In this document: positions 60,136-64,000 of the stretch, piece after piece
Layout of the letters: every line of letters begins with the position of its first letter
How positions within the stretch are numbered: position 1 is the stretch's first letter
NCBI GenBank assembly: GCA_008711295.1
Contig: VUYV01000189.1
Coordinates: forward strand, 1,083,855-1,147,854
Direction: 5' to 3'
Source: Anarhynchus alexandrinus
Lineage: Eukaryota; Chordata; Aves; Charadriiformes; Charadriidae
Length of the DNA: 64,000 nt
Notes under the pieces: model-generated
What the model saw: the letters and a program-made list of their open reading frames with translations, nothing else
Database searches by the model: none
Told to the model about the DNA's origin: nothing
Program-made: the position numbers and the translations under genes

Positions 60136-63100
60136 AAAATTCATTCTCTCTTGTGAATAAATCAGGGGGGATCGTATAACAATCACAGCCTAAACCCCCG
60201 GTTGGCATAGGGTGTCTTCGCTCTGCTGCCCCCTGAGAAACTGGCTCTGCACCCTCTTTGTTTGTGCCCTTCTTTGTGAATATGACCATCACACGCACTG
60301 GGCAGGACTTTCCGCTTCCTTGGTTTGAAACTTGGAGCCGGAGTTGGTGGGGAGAGAAAGAGGAAAGCTCCGGAGAAAACCTTACCGAACATTGTTTGGA
60401 GGAAACTTAGCAGCTGTTTGGAAATTAATTAACTGTAGGGCGAGCTCTTTCAAGCGACCGTATTGTCTCACATACAAGCAAAATATCAGGCAGACAAAGC
60501 AAATATGATATAATCTGCTCTCCAACAACATTGCGCTATGGCCATGAACTGTCAAGTGTTTCAGCAAAAAGACGTAGCGATACCTCTTGTGCTACAAAAG
60601 CTCTCCGAAGCTGCACCGACGAGACATTTGCTATGTCCCCACCTGAGCGTATTTCATCACCGAGACATTCCTGTGCCTATTAGAAATACATTTCTGCTTC
60701 TAGACTACTGGTGGCAACAGGCAAAGCCATTTACGGCTAGGAGGAGCTGCTTGTTTGCTGAGACTGTCAGAACGCTTTTGTGTCAATACAGAAAATACAT
60801 GTGCACAACTCTAACGGGGATCCCTCCACTGCGGTACCTTGTCACTTCGAGAGCGCCGTGCCCTCCGTGCCCCGCGAGCGGTTTTTTACAGTCAAAATCA
60901 ACACGCCTGAGTTCTTGTTTCCAACTTTCGGTAATGTTTATTATTGTTTGTCAGCAACTCGGCTCTGCTGGAGAAACCTCCTTCGGTGAATAATGAAGTC
61001 ATTCCCACAGTGACTGCTGGGTTCCAAAATTTTCTGTACTCTACCTATGGCTATTTAGCTGTACATGAGAAGCGCAGAAAATCTTACTTTTCATGGCCCA
61101 TAAATAAACACCCAATCCAACACTTCAGCACATTTCTAATTGTAATGCAGCGTGTAATGTTTCAGTGCACAATACAGATGTTTTCAGTTATTATATGAAG
61201 AGGAGACAATGATGGTTAAGTATGTGTTTGCATTATAGTCACGGCATGAAATCATTATGTTCAACTTTCCTGATCATTTTCTTCGTAGAAAAAAATGAAA
61301 TTCTGTTCAGCCATGATTCTTTCCCACACAGAACAAGTTGCGAAAAAGTCAAAGACATCCATTTATAGCCCACTTACTTATAGCAAAATAAAAGGGAAAA
61401 GCTCTGTTTAAACACTGGACTCTTTCCGTCCTCTTTCCCTGCTGTTAATCATATACCACCACTTAGCTGAAACGAGCCCACGGGATACTGGGATATGAGC
61501 AAGAGCAGAGTTGTCCTGTGGGATTTTTATCCTCTGTGATAACAGCCCAATCAGCCGTCTCCCTTGGTCCACCCCCACTGGGGGTTTAAGAGGCGACTGT
61601 CCTCCGTGGAGCACCAAAGTCTTCTCCTGCTAACACCGGGGTACCGCCAAGTCTACTGCTTTGATATGGGTTCTCATTAGCTTTTCTCTGCCTTCAGTCC
61701 TCTCTCTCTTTCTCCCCCACCTTTCCTGTCCAACCATCTCAGGGGTCTTTTGTAAAGTTAAAAAACTGCCCAACTAAACCTTCTGCTGTCATTTCCTTTC
61801 CCGTTCCAGAGCTATCTCCCTCTGTATCTGCCCAACTCCAGTAAATTATTACTTGATGAGAATAACTCATTAGTTCACTTATAAAAAGGCCTGACTTCAC
61901 AAACAGATATTTTTATGAGTTCTATTTGTGTAGGCACAAATAACTATTTTGGTTATGCGAACAAGCCGCATGGATACACATAGGCAGTAAATAGCTGGGC
62001 AGCTCCAGACCACAACTTGAGACCATTTTAACTTTAGAAAAATCAAACCTTAAATGGCAAAAAAGTTTGATATTCCTAGCTCGGCAGGCTTGGGTTTGTG
62101 TCTTCAAGAAGACTTACGGTTCAAGACCATTTGTGATGTACAAATGCGGATGAAGTAACGGAAGAAAGAGCTCTGACGCCCTTCGCCATTGGTTTATAAG
62201 GTATTGAAATGAAAACAGAGTAATTAGAAGTAGTCCAAAGCCATCACTAAAGCAAGTCATACACTAAATGAAGCAAACGTTAAATCTTCTTGTTATGCCT
62301 TTCTTTTCTTAAAGTACAATACTGATGTGAGATGCCAAGCTGGACTAAAGGAGAAAAATCAGTGGCATGGAACAGCACCAGTTTGATTTTAAATACAGCC
62401 AACCCGAAAATACTTGAACCAGGTAGAGAATAAAAGAGAGCAGGGTGAAGTGACGTTGCATTAATTAAATGAAAGTATTTCAAAAGATAATGTAAGACCA
62501 AAGGATTCAGGGACACAGATTTGAAAGAAAACTTTTCCTTTCAAATAATTGCTGATGCTGTGAAAGTGATCAAAACCTCAGATTTCAAAAACAATCACAT
62601 TTTAGATCCAGTAAAATTTCACATTTCATTGATAAAATGATTTCACTGCGAGTATGAGTTGGGCCTAATTTGAATGTGCATACTCATACACGGGTTCAAA
62701 ATTAAAATCTCAGAGAAACTCTGGGAAAAGAAGTTGCAACAGTTAAATGACATAAGACTGCAGTTGACTGATCTGGTTGTAACGGATAATGTTTTTCAAA
62801 AGACTCAGTCTGATTTCTGATTGCAAATTGCTCACAAACAAATGATTTTTTTAAGTCAAGTTTATTTGAAAATATCGAACAGACTAATTATGGAAATGTA
62901 TTTCTCACACCTCCGTACCATCCCGCATTGCTATCGCTGGATGATTGGTTGTATGATAATAAAAACCTCCATGCAAAACTTTAACCCCATCCTTTCTTCC
63001 TTCCTCGAGCGGCCTCCAACAGCACTTTTGGAGTGGTGCAAAGACTGAAGGCAGAGAAGCGAAATTCAATGAGTCTATTACCCACGCCCAAATACATCTG

Positions 63101-64000
63101 CAGCTTCTGAACGGGCCGCTGCTTGGAGTCGTTGCCCGCAAAAAACTGTACGTAAGTAACAGTCATCGCAGGGGAACTTTTCAATGGGCAGTGGGTATGG
63201 CTGACTGCAAAGCAGTAAATAAAGCGACGTTAACCCTTTTCCTGGTACGGTTCAGCAATCGACTTTGGATTGTTTTCATTTGTTCCCCTTCGACTAGTGT
63301 TCAGAAATAAAAAGCTTTTGTGAACAAACGTCATGTGATGTGCGGGTTTTGTTCCTCAAAGTTTCGCTTGATGTTGATGCTCTTTATTTTGTGCTGTACG
63401 TCAACTAAATTTCATTATAGTCGTCTCGTCACCTGACGTAATGACAGAAGAAAGAAGAACAAGAAGTATGTCGTTAGCAGCCATTCTTGTCTATTCAAGA
63501 ATAGCCTCATTCATATGTGAACAACACCTTTTCAGAGCACAAAATTAGCACAGACGAGGGGAAAAGATGCAGTGAAGGATATAGTAGGAATTTGAAGAAG
63601 GGTGTATATATATATATATAGCAGTGCAGTATGGGACTATTTCTCTGGGTACCGGTACATATTGGAATCTTCCTGTCCTCTATTCCACACAGCTACGTTA
63701 GTCCCGCAGCCCTTGAATACTTTTGCTCTGATTGCCTGTAAACCTTGAAAATAATATTTAAAACAAACTCTTAGGAATCATTGTGCTTTATCGTGCTGCA
63801 CAAACTTCATACTCTACCCTGCATTTTTGTTTTCATGTTTTGTAAAAGTGACGGGAAACTATTTGGACAATTAACACAATGAGGTATGCAAACCGATATC
63901 AAAATGAGGTATAATAACTATCTAAATTAGGGCTTTCGACACGGTAGTCAAATCCATTTATAACATTGAGATTCCAAAGCAATAATGGAACAGATTTACA
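60136..64000. other. Unique non-coding DNA
   Basis: Mixed unique sequence. A 151-codon plus-strand frame at 60538-60993 has no recognised domain. The interval 62520-62800 is repeat-free and AT-rich and may be regulatory. A (TA)n microsatellite lies at 63604-63620. No gene or interspersed repeat is recognised up to the end of the window. Confidence 0.5.
63604..63620 (+). repeat. (TA)8 microsatellite
   Basis: An uninterrupted TA run, preceded by GTG and followed by GCAGTGC. Confidence 0.9.

Noticed and set aside
1..64000. CRISPR arrays, bacterial operons, insertion sequences or prophage
   Set aside because: No prokaryotic features; the CR1 LINEs show vertebrate (avian) nuclear DNA, and the direct repeats at 30.6 kb lack unique spacers.
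1..64000. Endogenous retrovirus or LTR elements
   Set aside because: No primer-binding site, polypurine tract, paired LTRs or retroviral protein motifs could be recognised by eye.

Overview
The window looks like bird nuclear DNA. It carries six copies of the avian/reptilian CR1 LINE, five of them closely alike, each with the diagnostic 3' end made of ATTCTATG repeats. It also holds degenerate copies of palindromic repeats built around 'TTCAATGGAG', which are familiar from bird, turtle and crocodile genomes. The sequence is mostly AT-rich with isolated CpG-rich patches, and no prokaryotic gene organisation is present. The species and chromosome cannot be told from the sequence.

I find no convincing protein-coding gene, exon, tRNA or rRNA. 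The open reading frames are short, occur on both strands at once, and resemble no family I recognise, apart from the fragments of CR1 ORF2 inside the LINE copies. The best reading is a long intergenic or intronic non-coding stretch of gene-desert type. Seven CpG-rich blocks lack any recognisable coding sequence (641-875, 1320-1610, 2151-2760, 17830-18185, 20831-21310, the pair 48030-48430 and 49760-50250, and 54280-54690). One of them, at 17.8-18.2 kb, contains a perfect cAMP-response element. Several unique, homeodomain-site-rich segments could be conserved non-coding elements (2.8-3.1, 3.8-4.2, 16.4-16.8, 43.4-43.7, 48.6-49.0, 56.1-56.7 and 59.8-60.1 kb), but conservation cannot be measured here.

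Layout: 0-6.7 kb, CpG patches and candidate regulatory DNA. 6.8-30 kb, unique DNA with three CR1 copies, a 104-bp local duplication (15.6-15.9 kb) and a nested palindrome (24.8-24.9 kb). 30.6-30.9 kb, an unusual minisatellite with an AT-rich spacer. 33-37 kb, a CR1 whose 5' junction carries 29 bp identical to a site 3.1 kb away. 39.0-42.9 kb, a near-identical repeat of about 1.8 kb on either side of a 293-base run of N, most likely two unmerged contig ends. 45-46 kb, a plus-strand CR1 and a long CTTTTT pyrimidine tract. 48-64 kb, CpG patches, one more CR1 and candidate regulatory elements.

No gene network can be described. The most useful outputs are the probable assembly duplication, the CR1 junction, the minisatellite, the nested palindrome and the orphan CpG blocks.
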